From positions 1 through 64,000 of the forward strand of contig JANQNW010000023.1 of assembly GCA_028279375.1 (NCBI GenBank): 64,000 bases of DNA, read 5' to 3'. The position numbers and the translations under genes were made by a program. This document shows, piece after piece, positions 1 to 7,111 of the stretch. Every line of letters starts with the position of its first letter. Positions within the stretch are counted from its first letter, which is position 1. The stretch is from Phycisphaerales bacterium (GTDB lineage: Bacteria > Planctomycetota > Phycisphaerae > Phycisphaerales > UBA1924). The notes below the pieces were generated by a model. That model saw nothing but the letters and a program-made list of their open reading frames with translations. It was not told the origin of the DNA and did no database searches.

Positions 1-161
1 AGCGATGGATAGTCATCCGGCGCCTTCATCGGCCCGCGCTGCAGGCTTGGCGCTCCGCGCGTTCCCCGAATCGTCGCGATGAGCACGCCCAGATAGAACA
101 CGGCGCACAACGCCGCCCCCAGCGCGATCGCATATCCAGCTAGGAGGATCGCCGTGTGCAT
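1..161 (-). CDS. N-terminal fragment of a membrane-anchored protein, probably a family 2 glycosyltransferase (truncated by window edge)
   Basis: Reading the minus strand from ATG at 161 gives an open frame to the window edge. It begins with one hydrophobic membrane segment (about residues 4-30, ILLAGYAIALGAALCAVFY then GVLIATI), then a basic Arg-rich stretch, and ends at DDYPSL. A single N-terminal helix followed by a short linker and Y-P-S just before the catalytic domain is how many inverting GT2 glycosyltransferases begin, but the catalytic domain is outside the window, so the family is an inference. It would be an inner-membrane enzyme with a cytoplasmic domain. No clear ribosome-binding site precedes the ATG. 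The neighbouring amidohydrolase lies 65 bp upstream on the same strand. Confidence 0.5.
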   Translation of the reverse strand, partial: MHTAILLAGYAIALGAALCAVFYLGVLIATIRGTRGAPSLQRGPMKAPDDYPS

Positions 162-226
162 GCAGTGGCTGGTCGAGGTCCTGCGCTGAAGGCTGAATCG
201 ATGGGGCGCAGTCCGATCCGCGCCTG

Positions 227-1342
227 CTAGCCGTGCTTCGCTCTCCAACCATCGATGAGCGTCACGGCGGCGTCATGATAAAGAGTGCGAAGCGTCTCAG
301 CGGGCAGGCCCTTGCCCTGCAGCGCCGGCGCGGACATCGCGTCATGAGAGTCCGGATCGACCATCGCCAGATCCGGATCAGCGATCGGCGACTCGCCGTC
401 ATAGTCCGTCTCAAAGAGAGTCCGGAGGGCCCACATACGGCTCGCGTAGAGATCGAACGCCTCGTCAGTTGACGCGGCCTGGGCCCCCATGCCGCGAGGA
501 CCATCGTCCTGCTTCAGGTGCGCGTCCATCGTCACGATGTCCGTCCCGAAGAGCAGACGTCCAGTCCATTTCGTGAAGAACGATCGGAAATCCTCGACGG
601 AGTGCCGGCTGAGCTCGCGCACCATCCATTTGCACGCGCTTGTGTCGAGATAGAGATTGTCGTGGCGAGAGAGCAGGCCGTCGAGGAACTCGAGATCCTC
701 CGGCCATCCACCCATGTGCGCCGCGATCCACGGCGAATCGAATCGATCCAGCACGTGCTCCAGCGGGCGATACTGATCCGGCTTCGTTCCATACCGCGCG
801 GAGTCCGTGTACTTCGTCTTGAACCAGGTGTCCGGATCGGCGACGTGCGTCATGAACATCATGCCCAGCGATTGCGCAAGCTCCATCGCGCGCATGCGCA
901 TCTCCGAATCGAGCGCATTGCGCCCCGGGGCCCCGAGTTCCTCCGCGAAGTCGATCGAACGCGGCGCAACCCAGAACTTCACCATGCGGCTTCCGAGCGC
1001 GTGGAACTCCTCAATCGTGCGCAGAAAACCATCACCGAGAATGTTGTCTGCTGTCGGTTCGTGATAGCTGGGCACCGCGATGAACTCGATGCTGTCGCCG
1101 AGTGTCGCGCGCACGTTCTCGACCTCGTTGATCTGGGTCATCGAGATCGTCCGAGTCATGCCGTACGCGGCGCGCGCTTGAGCGTAGATCGCGCTGGCGC
1201 GCGTCCCGTTGATGTGCGAGTGCACATCGATCATCGGCGCCGGCGGCGGCCCGAGGCGCTCCGCCTCCGCCCGATAGTCCAGACCGAGCCGGTTGGCTGG
1301 CGTTGGTGAAAAGGTCGTTGTGGAACGATCGTTCTGAGCCAT
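227..1342 (-). CDS. Amidohydrolase 2 family (TIM-barrel metal-dependent hydrolase)
   Basis: The protein opens its barrel with the metal-binding D-x-H-x-H signature (MIDVHSHING), has a mid-barrel histidine in MMFMTHVADPD, a further WIAAHMGG histidine and a C-terminal FGTDIV aspartate. These are the ligand positions expected in amidohydrolase_2 (PF04909-type) enzymes, which hydrolyse or decarboxylate small organic acids in the cytoplasm. Length is 371 residues from ATG 1342; a GTG at 1381 would add 13 residues. ATG 1342 is preferred because a TATCAT hexamer lies 6 nt upstream and no Shine-Dalgarno is visible for either start. The substrate cannot be told. The family includes ACMSD-like decarboxylases, but the N-terminus does not look like typical ACMSD and the gene is far from the RidA/aldehyde dehydrogenase cluster. 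Confidence 0.8.
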   Translation of the reverse strand: MAQNDRSTTTFSPTPANRLGLDYRAEAERLGPPPAPMIDVHSHINGTRASAIYAQARAAYGMTRTISMTQINEVENVRATLGDSIEFIAVPSYHEPTADNILGDGFLRTIEEFHALGSRMVKFWVAPRSIDFAEELGAPGRNALDSEMRMRAMELAQSLGMMFMTHVADPDTWFKTKYTDSARYGTKPDQYRPLEHVLDRFDSPWIAAHMGGWPEDLEFLDGLLSRHDNLYLDTSACKWMVRELSRHSVEDFRSFFTKWTGRLLFGTDIVTMDAHLKQDDGPRGMGAQAASTDEAFDLYASRMWALRTLFETDYDGESPIADPDLAMVDPDSHDAMSAPALQGKGLPAETLRTLYHDAAVTLIDGWRAKHG

Positions 1343-1348
1343 GTCCGG

Positions 1349-1354
1349 ATGATA
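1349..1354 (-). promoter_or_regulatory. -10 element placed for a leaderless amidohydrolase transcript
   Basis: TATCAT on the minus strand ends 6 nt before ATG 1342, so transcription would begin at or next to the start codon. No good -35 is visible. See the finding on leaderless genes. Confidence 0.45.
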
Positions 1355-1541
1355 GCCCCAGCGGCCAGCGCTTCTTTCCACCGGCGATGCACCGCGCCCG
1401 GGGGCAGCGGTCGGCGGGTTGGATCATGTGGAAACAGTGGGGAGAACGAGCCGCATCCCGCATGGCTTCGGAGATCCGCTGCGCACGCTTGGTCGGGTGA
1501 TGTGTTGATGGATCGCAATTGTGTGAAATCAGGAATCAAGG

Positions 1542-1566
1542 TGTTGCGGAGTGGGGCGTAGTGGGG
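1542..1566 (+). promoter_or_regulatory. Probable MraZ operator (TGGGG direct repeats)
   Basis: Two exact TGGGG pentamers (1552-1556 and 1562-1566) are separated by 5 bp, and a degenerate third (TGTTG, 1542-1546) keeps the same 10-bp register. MraZ of Escherichia coli and Mycoplasma binds TGGGN repeats spaced by 5 nt, so this is very probably the autoregulatory site of the mraZ gene starting at 1608. Confidence 0.7.
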
Positions 1567-1607
1567 TAGTTTCCGCTCACGCCGATAACACGATGAGGCA
1601 ACGATGA

Positions 1608-2078
1608 GTGCTCTTTACAGGCAGCCACGAACACCGGATCGACGCGAAGAATCGTCTTGCCATTCCGGCGGAGATTCGGGGGCAGTGGAGGCTCGAGGAG
1701 CACGGGGCGGCGTGGTACGCGGTGCCCTGGATCGGCGGGAGGGTTCGGCTCTACACCGAGGCGGACTTCCGGGCTCGCGCCCGGGAGTACTCCCTGGGTC
1801 TCACGCCGGATCAGGACGAAGCGGAGCTGCATGCGACGTTGTTCGGGCTCAGCGCCCGGCTGGAAATGGACTCGGCCGGTCGAATCCGTGTGCCCGACGA
1901 CATCATGGAACTGGTTGGTCTGGGATCGGAAGTCGCCCTCGTCGGAGCGGGCGACTGGCTGGAGATTCGTGATCGGGATTCGTGGCGAGCAGAGAAACGC
2001 CAGAGGCTCGAGCAACTGCCCGACCTCATGGCGCGCACCGAACGGAAGCGGGCGTTGAGGGAATCCAAAGAGGGATAG
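1608..2078 (+). CDS. mraZ: Transcriptional regulator MraZ (orphan, outside a division cluster)
   Basis: The N-terminus LFTGSHEHRIDAKNRLAIP carries the MraZ signature with the D-x-K/x-R-L core. A second half-repeat follows at about residue 85 (ARLEMDSAGRIRVPDDI), matching the two AbrB-like repeats of MraZ. Length is 156 aa, as usual. MraZ forms a ring-shaped DNA-binding oligomer and normally represses the dcw cell-division/murein cluster, where it is followed by rsmH (mraW). Here no rsmH, ftsL or ftsI follows; downstream is about 600 bp of non-coding DNA. The start is GTG 1608, preceded by GAGG about 9 nt upstream. TGGGG direct repeats about 40 bp upstream indicate autoregulation. Its other targets cannot be inferred from this window. 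Confidence 0.93.
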   Translation: MLFTGSHEHRIDAKNRLAIPAEIRGQWRLEEHGAAWYAVPWIGGRVRLYTEADFRARAREYSLGLTPDQDEAELHATLFGLSARLEMDSAGRIRVPDDIMELVGLGSEVALVGAGDWLEIRDRDSWRAEKRQRLEQLPDLMARTERKRALRESKEG

Positions 2079-2159
2079 AAGCTCGTTGCGACCCCACTGG
2101 AGAAGAGTGAGATCGGCCGGATTCGTCCGGTGATCCCGACGTCGCCGGAAACGGCTTCG

Positions 2160-2616
2160 ATCGGGTTTTCCTAGAAGGAACCTAGTCACAACTACTGCGC
2201 TTGCGCACTCGATCTTCATCGGAACGCAAGGAAGTGCGCTCGACTTCAGGGAAGGAGCGAGCGCCGATGGCGATCAGTGCGCACTCATTCTGCCTCCTTC
2301 GTAGTGGACCCGAGAGGACGAAAGGACTCGTCCTGACGCGGAACGGATTCTCGTTCGGAGCACTGAGTCCGACAGGCGCATGCAAGGACGCATCGCCGGT
2401 GAACTGATGGCGGCGCCGCTCATCAGGCGCCACGTCGGACATTCGCAGACCGGACAGGCGTGCGCGGGTCGCCAGCAAGCCGCCAGTCGGGCCGAGAGGC
2501 TCGACCGGCGATTTCAAAAATCAGAACCCCTCGACGCGGCGAGGCGCCCACCACCACCAACAGCTTCCTCGTCGCGAACCTCCGCCCGCTGCGATCGATC
2601 CAAACGCAGCGGGCGG
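2160..2616 (+). ncRNA. Candidate structured RNA or long structured 3' UTR ending in a terminator
   Basis: The 600 bp between mraZ and the next gene has no credible coding frame but several perfect local stems: GCGCACT/AGTGCGC (2203-2209 with 2233-2239), AGGACGA/TCGTCCT (2315-2321 with 2328-2334), GAACG/CGTTC (2341-2345 with 2352-2356), CTGATG/CATCAG (2404-2409 with 2421-2426), and the final 12-bp terminator stem. I looked for the hallmarks of RNase P RNA, tmRNA and SRP RNA and did not find them. It may be an unknown small RNA or the mraZ 3' UTR; the 5' end is a guess. Confidence 0.35.
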
Positions 2617-2626
2617 TTCTCGTTTG
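2582..2626 (+). terminator. Strong intrinsic terminator
   Basis: A perfect 12-bp stem CCGCCCGCTGCG (2582-2593) / CGCAGCGGGCGG (2605-2616) with an 11-nt loop is followed by the T-rich TTCTCGTTTGTTGTTT. It ends whatever is transcribed across the preceding non-coding stretch and insulates the next gene. Confidence 0.85.
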
Positions 2627-2642
2627 TTGTTTCGCCGCTCCA

Positions 2643-2671
2643 TTCGAATCGTCCCGCGGGCGTGATATCCT
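2643..2671 (+). promoter_or_regulatory. Promoter of the amidotransferase gene, leaderless geometry
   Basis: TTCGAA (2643-2648), a 17-bp spacer and TATCCT (2666-2671); the hexamer ends 7 nt before ATG 2679. The -35 is weak, but there is no Shine-Dalgarno in the gap. Confidence 0.45.
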
Positions 2672-2678
2672 GCCTCGC

Positions 2679-3404
2679 ATGGCGACACTCCTTCTGCAGC
2701 ACAGCGACGTTGGACGCCCCGGCCGTCTGGGTGTGACCCTGCGCGACCATGGCCACCTCCTGGATATTCGAAGGCCAGACAAAGGCGATCCGATTCCGAC
2801 CGACTTCGATGACGTCGACGCTGTCGTCTCGCTCGGCGGCGCCGCCTCGGTCGCGGACGACCAGCGACCGGAATGGATGTCACAAGAGATCGCGTTCCTC
2901 GCTGAGGCGCATGAACGTCAATTGCCAGTCGTCGGCGTGTGCCTGGGCCATCAGATGCTCGCGGCCGCGTTGGGCGGCGAAGTCGGCGTGATGGAGCAGC
3001 CCGAGGTCGGGTTCTATGACATGCACATCAGCGCCGCCGGTCAGACCGACAGTGTGCTCGCGGGCGTCGCCTGGACGAGCAAGCAGTTCATGCATCATTC
3101 GGATCACGTCACGCAGGCGCCGGCTGGCGCCGCAGTGCTTGCTTCAACGGATCGCTGCCCGGTCGTCGCATTCCGCGCCGGCGTGCGCACGTATGGCTTC
3201 CAGCATCATCCGGAGGTCGATCGCGATCTTCTTCTCGACATCGTTCATGCCAATCCGGACGCTATGCACAAGGCCGGCAAGACGGAGAAGGAGATTATGG
3301 ACGAGGCCGAAGCCCACTACGAGCAGTTCGCGCGACTCTCGGATCGGCTCTGTCTGAATCTGGCGACGCTCATCCTCGCGCCGACTCGGCGCGTCGCCGT
3401 CTAG
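2679..3404 (+). CDS. Class I glutamine amidotransferase-like protein (GATase1)
   Basis: A 241-aa stand-alone GATase domain resembling the N-terminal glutaminase of GMP synthase. The nucleophile elbow is GVCLGHQ with Cys88, and the His/Glu pair is HHPEVD (His177, Glu179), so the Cys-His-Glu triad is complete. The oxyanion Gly-Gly near residue 53 (SLGGAAS) is also present. Such proteins hydrolyse glutamine or a gamma-glutamyl compound in the cytoplasm. With no synthetase domain attached, the acceptor is unknown; gamma-glutamyl hydrolases of polyamine catabolism are another possible function. ATG 2679 was chosen because the family core begins there and a longer frame from 2460 would pass through the terminator. 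The next gene starts 9 nt downstream, so the two are probably cotranscribed. Confidence 0.85.
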   Translation: MATLLLQHSDVGRPGRLGVTLRDHGHLLDIRRPDKGDPIPTDFDDVDAVVSLGGAASVADDQRPEWMSQEIAFLAEAHERQLPVVGVCLGHQMLAAALGGEVGVMEQPEVGFYDMHISAAGQTDSVLAGVAWTSKQFMHHSDHVTQAPAGAAVLASTDRCPVVAFRAGVRTYGFQHHPEVDRDLLLDIVHANPDAMHKAGKTEKEIMDEAEAHYEQFARLSDRLCLNLATLILAPTRRVAV

Positions 3405-3413
3405 CATTCGCTC

Positions 3414-4310
3414 GTGGGAACACGTCTGACGATCAAGCCGCGCGCGGATTATCTCCTGAAACGCGACGTCTGTTCCTACGGCTATTTCTCGCTCGCGCCC
3501 AATCGCTGGGATCCCCACCAAAGAACGCTCACCCGCGTGCTCGATCCCGGCGATGGACCAACGACGATCATCGTCTCTCAGAGGGAAGACCAGCGCGGCG
3601 CGACGCTCAGCGTAACGGCGGGTCGTGCGCTAGCGCGAGCTGAACAGCGGACCGCTCGCGCTCAGATCGCGCGCATGCTGCGTCATGACGAGGACCTGAC
3701 GGAGTTTCACGCGATCGATCCGCGCTGGAGGAAATCCGGGCGGGGGCGCATCTTCAGAAGTCCATCGATCTTCGAGGACATCGTCAAGACGATCACAAGC
3801 TGCAACGTCACTTGGCCCGGGACGCGCCGCATGAACCATCGCATGTGCGAGGTCATCAATCCCGCGTTTCCGAAGCCGCAGCAGATGGCTCGGCGCAAGC
3901 CACAGACGCTGAGAAGTCGCTGCGGCGTCGGCTATCGGGATGTGCGCCTCGTCGAGCTCGCGCGCATGTTCGTGCGCGGCGACATCGACGAGGCGTGGTT
4001 CGAGGACGAATCGCGCTCCGATGACGAGATTCACAAGGCCCTGCTTGCCTTGCCCGGATGCGGAAAATACGCCGCGGCCAACATGATGCAGTTGCTCGGG
4101 CGCTACTCGATGCTCCCGATCGACACTGAGGCAATTCGCCATGGGAAGGAGTCCCTCGGCATGACGGGGACGACGGCGTCGATCGAGAAGCAGGTGCGCG
4201 CTCACTACGAGCAGTTCGGCAGACACCGATTCCGCAGCTACTGGCTCGAACTCTGGACCGAGCATGAGGCCAAAGAGGGCCCCGCGTGGGAGTGGGAGCG
4301 GCGAGAGTAG
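3414..4310 (+). CDS. HhH-GPD family DNA glycosylase (AlkA/OGG1-like)
   Basis: The central feature is a helix-hairpin-helix followed by a Gly/Pro-rich loop and catalytic Asp: LPGCGKYAAANMMQLL (about 212-227), then LPIDTEA with Asp237. Upstream, IFEDIVKTITSCNVTW resembles the OGG1/AlkA segment that packs against the flipped base. The position of the OGG1 catalytic Lys is Tyr218, so by homology this should be a monofunctional glycosylase, more like AlkA than a bifunctional lyase. It would remove damaged bases in base excision repair. The 298-aa length suits an N-terminal antiparallel domain plus the HhH domain. The start is GTG 3414, 9 nt after the amidotransferase stop. The base specificity is not readable from sequence. 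Confidence 0.8.
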   Translation: MGTRLTIKPRADYLLKRDVCSYGYFSLAPNRWDPHQRTLTRVLDPGDGPTTIIVSQREDQRGATLSVTAGRALARAEQRTARAQIARMLRHDEDLTEFHAIDPRWRKSGRGRIFRSPSIFEDIVKTITSCNVTWPGTRRMNHRMCEVINPAFPKPQQMARRKPQTLRSRCGVGYRDVRLVELARMFVRGDIDEAWFEDESRSDDEIHKALLALPGCGKYAAANMMQLLGRYSMLPIDTEAIRHGKESLGMTGTTASIEKQVRAHYEQFGRHRFRSYWLELWTEHEAKEGPAWEWERRE

Positions 4311-4374
4311 CGCCCCAATGCGGGTCCGCTGTCGAATGCGTACCATCGCGGCTGATTTCCCGTGAGGATTGCAG

Positions 4375-5301
4375 ATGCCAGAAGCAGCGCTGATGGGCGG
4401 CCTCGAGGCCCTCTTGACCGGAATCGTTGACTATGCAGGGCTCTTTCCGCCCGCGAAGCTCGACATGGCGCCGGTGGTGCGCAACTACGCCGAGTACATC
4501 GAGAGCGATCGCGCGTGGATGCTCGGGCGCCTCATCGTGCCCGTCGCGAGACTCGAGGAGTTCGAGCATGCCGCGGCCGACGCGCTGCCGACGGTCGACG
4601 GGGCGCAGCCCTGGATGATCAGCGCGCTCGGTGGAGATGACCTGGACGCGGACCTCCGCGCGATCGACGACTTCAACAGGCGTCACGCGAACGCCGCCGA
4701 GGGCCTCGCGATCATCGACACGCTCGAGACACGGGCGGAGACGACATCGCACGTCGATCAGATCCTGCGCCGCCTCGGCGACTCGCTGACGGCGTTCGTG
4801 GAGATCCCGATCGCCGACGATCCGCGCGGCCTCATCGCGTCACTCGCCGCCGAGGGTGTGGCGGCGAAGGTGCGCACGGGTGGCGTCACCGAAAGCGCAT
4901 TCCCGACGGTCGAGACTCTCGCGCGATTCGTCCTCTACTGCGCCGCGGCGAATGTCCCATTCAAGGCGACTGCAGGACTCCATCATCCGATTCGGGCGCC
5001 GCATCGACTGACCTACGAGCCGGATAGCGAGAGCGGTGTGATGCATGGCTTCCTCAACGTCTTCCTCTGCGCGGCCTTCGCGCGCGGAGCGGTCCTGACG
5101 GACGCCGAAGCGCGCGAAATCCTGAATGAGACGGATCCGCACGCATTCCAGTTCGAGGAGAGCGGAGTCACGTGGCGCGATCGAAGGCTCACGATTGATC
5201 AGATTACAAAGACCCGTCAGAAGTTCGCCGCGTCATTCGGCTCGTGCTCGTTCGAGGAGCCAGCGGATGATCTTGCGGCGCTTGGACTTCTGCCCGGCTG
5301 A
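4375..5301 (+). CDS. Conserved protein of unknown function upstream of fahA
   Basis: A soluble 308-aa protein with no signal peptide or membrane segment. The N-terminus (LLTGIVDYAGLFPPAKLDM) and the segment around 195-225 (FKATAGLHHPIR) look like conserved family signatures, and regular beta-alpha spacing with GVAAKVRTGGV suggests a TIM-barrel-like or phosphate-binding fold, but I do not recognise a named enzyme. ATG 4375 has a good ribosome site (GTGAGGA about 7 nt upstream); a TTG at 4369 is less likely. A TACCAT hexamer at about 4341 could be its -10. It lies 36 bp before fumarylacetoacetase on the same strand, so a role in aromatic amino acid catabolism is possible but only inferred from position. 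Confidence 0.75.
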   Translation: MPEAALMGGLEALLTGIVDYAGLFPPAKLDMAPVVRNYAEYIESDRAWMLGRLIVPVARLEEFEHAAADALPTVDGAQPWMISALGGDDLDADLRAIDDFNRRHANAAEGLAIIDTLETRAETTSHVDQILRRLGDSLTAFVEIPIADDPRGLIASLAAEGVAAKVRTGGVTESAFPTVETLARFVLYCAAANVPFKATAGLHHPIRAPHRLTYEPDSESGVMHGFLNVFLCAAFARGAVLTDAEAREILNETDPHAFQFEESGVTWRDRRLTIDQITKTRQKFAASFGSCSFEEPADDLAALGLLPG

Positions 5302-5337
5302 GACGACCAGAGAAAGGGAGGCGACGAGAGCGTCCTT

Positions 5338-6663
5338 ATGAGCAAGCACGAACTTCCGACGAATGACCCGGCCCTGAAGAGCTGGATTGACTCCGCCAAT
5401 GACGGCGCGACGGACTTCCCCATTCAGAATCTCCCACTCGCGGTGGTGTCGCGCCGGGGGACGGACGAGTCGCCGCGCGTGGCGGTCGCGATCGGCGACA
5501 AGGCGCTGGACCTGGCCGAGTGCTGGAGCGCCGGCCTTTTTGCGGGAACGCCCGTCGAGGGCGCGAACGTCTTCGCGGAGCCGACATTGAACGCGTTCAT
5601 GGCGCGCGGTCTCGAGGCGTGGTCAGCTGTAAGGCAGCGCGCCAGCAACCTGCTGCGCCACGACACGCCCACGCTTCAGGAAGACAGCGAACTGTGCAAG
5701 AGGGCGCTCATTGATCAGACTGGTCTCGAGTATCACCTGCCCGCGAGTGTCGGCGACTACACGGACTTCTATGCGTCCGTCGAGCACGCGACGAACATCG
5801 GATCGATGTTCAGGCCGGACAATCCGTTGCTGCCCAACTACAAGAACCTGCCTGTCGGCTATCACGGGCGCTCGAGTTCTCTCGTCATCAGTGGGACGCC
5901 AGTGCGCCGGCCGCATGGACAGATAAGACCGAGTGATGACGAGCCGCCGATCTACGCTCCGTGCCGTCTGCTCGATTATGAGCTCGAGATGGGCTGCTAC
6001 GTCGGACCGGGCAATGCGCTCGGCGCTCCGATCCCGATCGAGGAAGCGCATCGACACATCTTCGGCATCTCGCTGCTCAATGACTGGTCAGCTCGGGACG
6101 TCCAAAAATGGGAGTACCAGCCGCTCGGTCCCTTCAACGCGAAGAACTTCTGCTCGACGATGAGCCCGTGGATCGTGTCGCTCGATGCGCTGGCGCCCTT
6201 CCGTCTCGCAGGTCCGCCCCGCGCAGAAGGCGACCCGGAGACCCTCGGCTACCTCTCCGGCGCCGAGGACATGTCGCTGGACATCACGCTCGAGGTGTAC
6301 CTGCAGTCGGAGTCGATGCGCAATCAGGGCCTCGAGCCGCACCGCATCAGTCAGGGCAGCTTCCGTCACATGTTCTGGACCTTCGCCCAGATGATCACGC
6401 ATCACACTTCAACCGGCTGCAATCTCAGGCCCGGCGATCTGCTGGGAAGCGGGACCGTCTCCGGGAAGACGAAAGGGGAGCGAGGCTGCCTCCTCGAACT
6501 CACCTGGCGGGGGCAGGAGCCCATCGACCTGCCCGGCGGAGAACAGCGTAAGCTGCTCGCCGACGGCGACGAGGTCATCATCCGGGGCTTCTGCGACCGG
6601 GACGGGGCGGCCAGGATCGGATTCGGCGAATGCCGAGGCGTGGTCCTGCCAGCCAACGGCTAG
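5338..6663 (+). CDS. fahA: Fumarylacetoacetase (EC 3.7.1.2)
   Basis: Hydrolyses 4-fumarylacetoacetate to fumarate and acetoacetate, the last step of tyrosine/homogentisate degradation, in the cytoplasm. The whole protein fits the FAH family: an N-terminal SH3-like domain (about 25-125), then DYTDFYASVEHATNIG containing metal ligand Asp143 and catalytic His150, GYHGRSSS, the Glu-x-Glu metal ligands in DYELEMG (Glu215, Glu217), and NDWSARD (Asp249). Length 441 aa is normal for long-form FAH. ATG 5338 follows a purine-rich AGGGAGG. No other tyrosine-pathway gene (homogentisate dioxygenase, HPPD) is in the window, so the pathway must be completed elsewhere; the upstream unknown gene may be a partner. 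Confidence 0.95.
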   Translation: MSKHELPTNDPALKSWIDSANDGATDFPIQNLPLAVVSRRGTDESPRVAVAIGDKALDLAECWSAGLFAGTPVEGANVFAEPTLNAFMARGLEAWSAVRQRASNLLRHDTPTLQEDSELCKRALIDQTGLEYHLPASVGDYTDFYASVEHATNIGSMFRPDNPLLPNYKNLPVGYHGRSSSLVISGTPVRRPHGQIRPSDDEPPIYAPCRLLDYELEMGCYVGPGNALGAPIPIEEAHRHIFGISLLNDWSARDVQKWEYQPLGPFNAKNFCSTMSPWIVSLDALAPFRLAGPPRAEGDPETLGYLSGAEDMSLDITLEVYLQSESMRNQGLEPHRISQGSFRHMFWTFAQMITHHTSTGCNLRPGDLLGSGTVSGKTKGERGCLLELTWRGQEPIDLPGGEQRKLLADGDEVIIRGFCDRDGAARIGFGECRGVVLPANG

Positions 6664-6686
6664 TCAGGGGGCCCCTGGGGGCGAAC

Positions 6687-6714
6687 TTGTCACCGGGAAC
6701 CGTGCTGCTACACT
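6687..6714 (+). promoter_or_regulatory. rpmB promoter
   Basis: TTGTCA (6687-6692), a 16-bp spacer and TACACT (6709-6714), just after the fahA stop. This gives a leader of roughly 40 nt that contains AGGAG 8 nt before the rpmB ATG. Confidence 0.6.
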
Positions 6715-6760
6715 CTGCGGCCCGAATTTCCGAGATCACCAGCTATCAGGAGCGTGCGAG

Positions 6761-7039
6761 ATGCCACGCGAGTGCTTCTTTACAGGCAAGCGAACAACCT
6801 TCGGCAACAAGCGGACCTATCGCGGCCAGAAGATCAGCAAGGGCGGCTTCGGTCTGAAGCCCACCGGCATCACGCGCCGCACCTTCAAGCCGAATCTGCA
6901 GTCGGTCAACGCCCTCGTGGACGGCAAGCCGATGAAGATTCGCGTCTCGACCAAGGCGATCCGCTCGGGCCTCGTCGTCAAGCCGCTCAAGCGGAAGCAT
7001 GGCTACACGCGCCAGCAGAAGGAAGCGCAGGGCGGCTAA
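6761..7039 (+). CDS. rpmB: 50S ribosomal protein L28
   Basis: A small basic protein of 92 aa starting MPRECFFTGKRTTFGNK, matching the bL28 N-terminus (C-x2-(S/T)GK, then an asparagine/basic run), with the conserved RTFKPNLQ and the C-terminal basic tail. It is a structural part of the large ribosomal subunit. AGGAG 8 nt before ATG 6761 makes the start secure. It is a single-gene unit with its own promoter (6687-6714) and a strong intrinsic terminator (7076-7103). bL28 often pairs with rpmG (bL33), but no rpmG is present here. Confidence 0.95.
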   Translation: MPRECFFTGKRTTFGNKRTYRGQKISKGGFGLKPTGITRRTFKPNLQSVNALVDGKPMKIRVSTKAIRSGLVVKPLKRKHGYTRQQKEAQGG

Positions 7040-7075
7040 GTCGCTCAGTGAGTTCGGCTCAGATTGGTTGATTTG

Positions 7076-7103
7076 ACGCCCGCATTTGCTGCGGGCGTTT
7101 TTT
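7076..7103 (+). terminator. Intrinsic terminator of rpmB
   Basis: A perfect 8-bp stem ACGCCCGC/GCGGGCGT with loop ATTTGCT, followed by a run of six T. It also separates rpmB from the convergent methyltransferase ending at 7112. Confidence 0.92.
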
Positions 7104-7111
7104 GTGCGCGA

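Noticed and set aside
227-1342. Calling the amidohydrolase an ACMSD decarboxylase of the RidA/ALDH pathway
   Set aside because: The family fits only broadly, the N-terminus differs from ACMSD, and it is 10 kb from that cluster.
2160-2616. Assignment of this region to RNase P RNA, tmRNA or SRP RNA
   Set aside because: The conserved AGGAAAGTCC core of RNase P, the tmRNA acceptor/T-arm with tag frame, and the SRP GGAAG loop consensus were not found.
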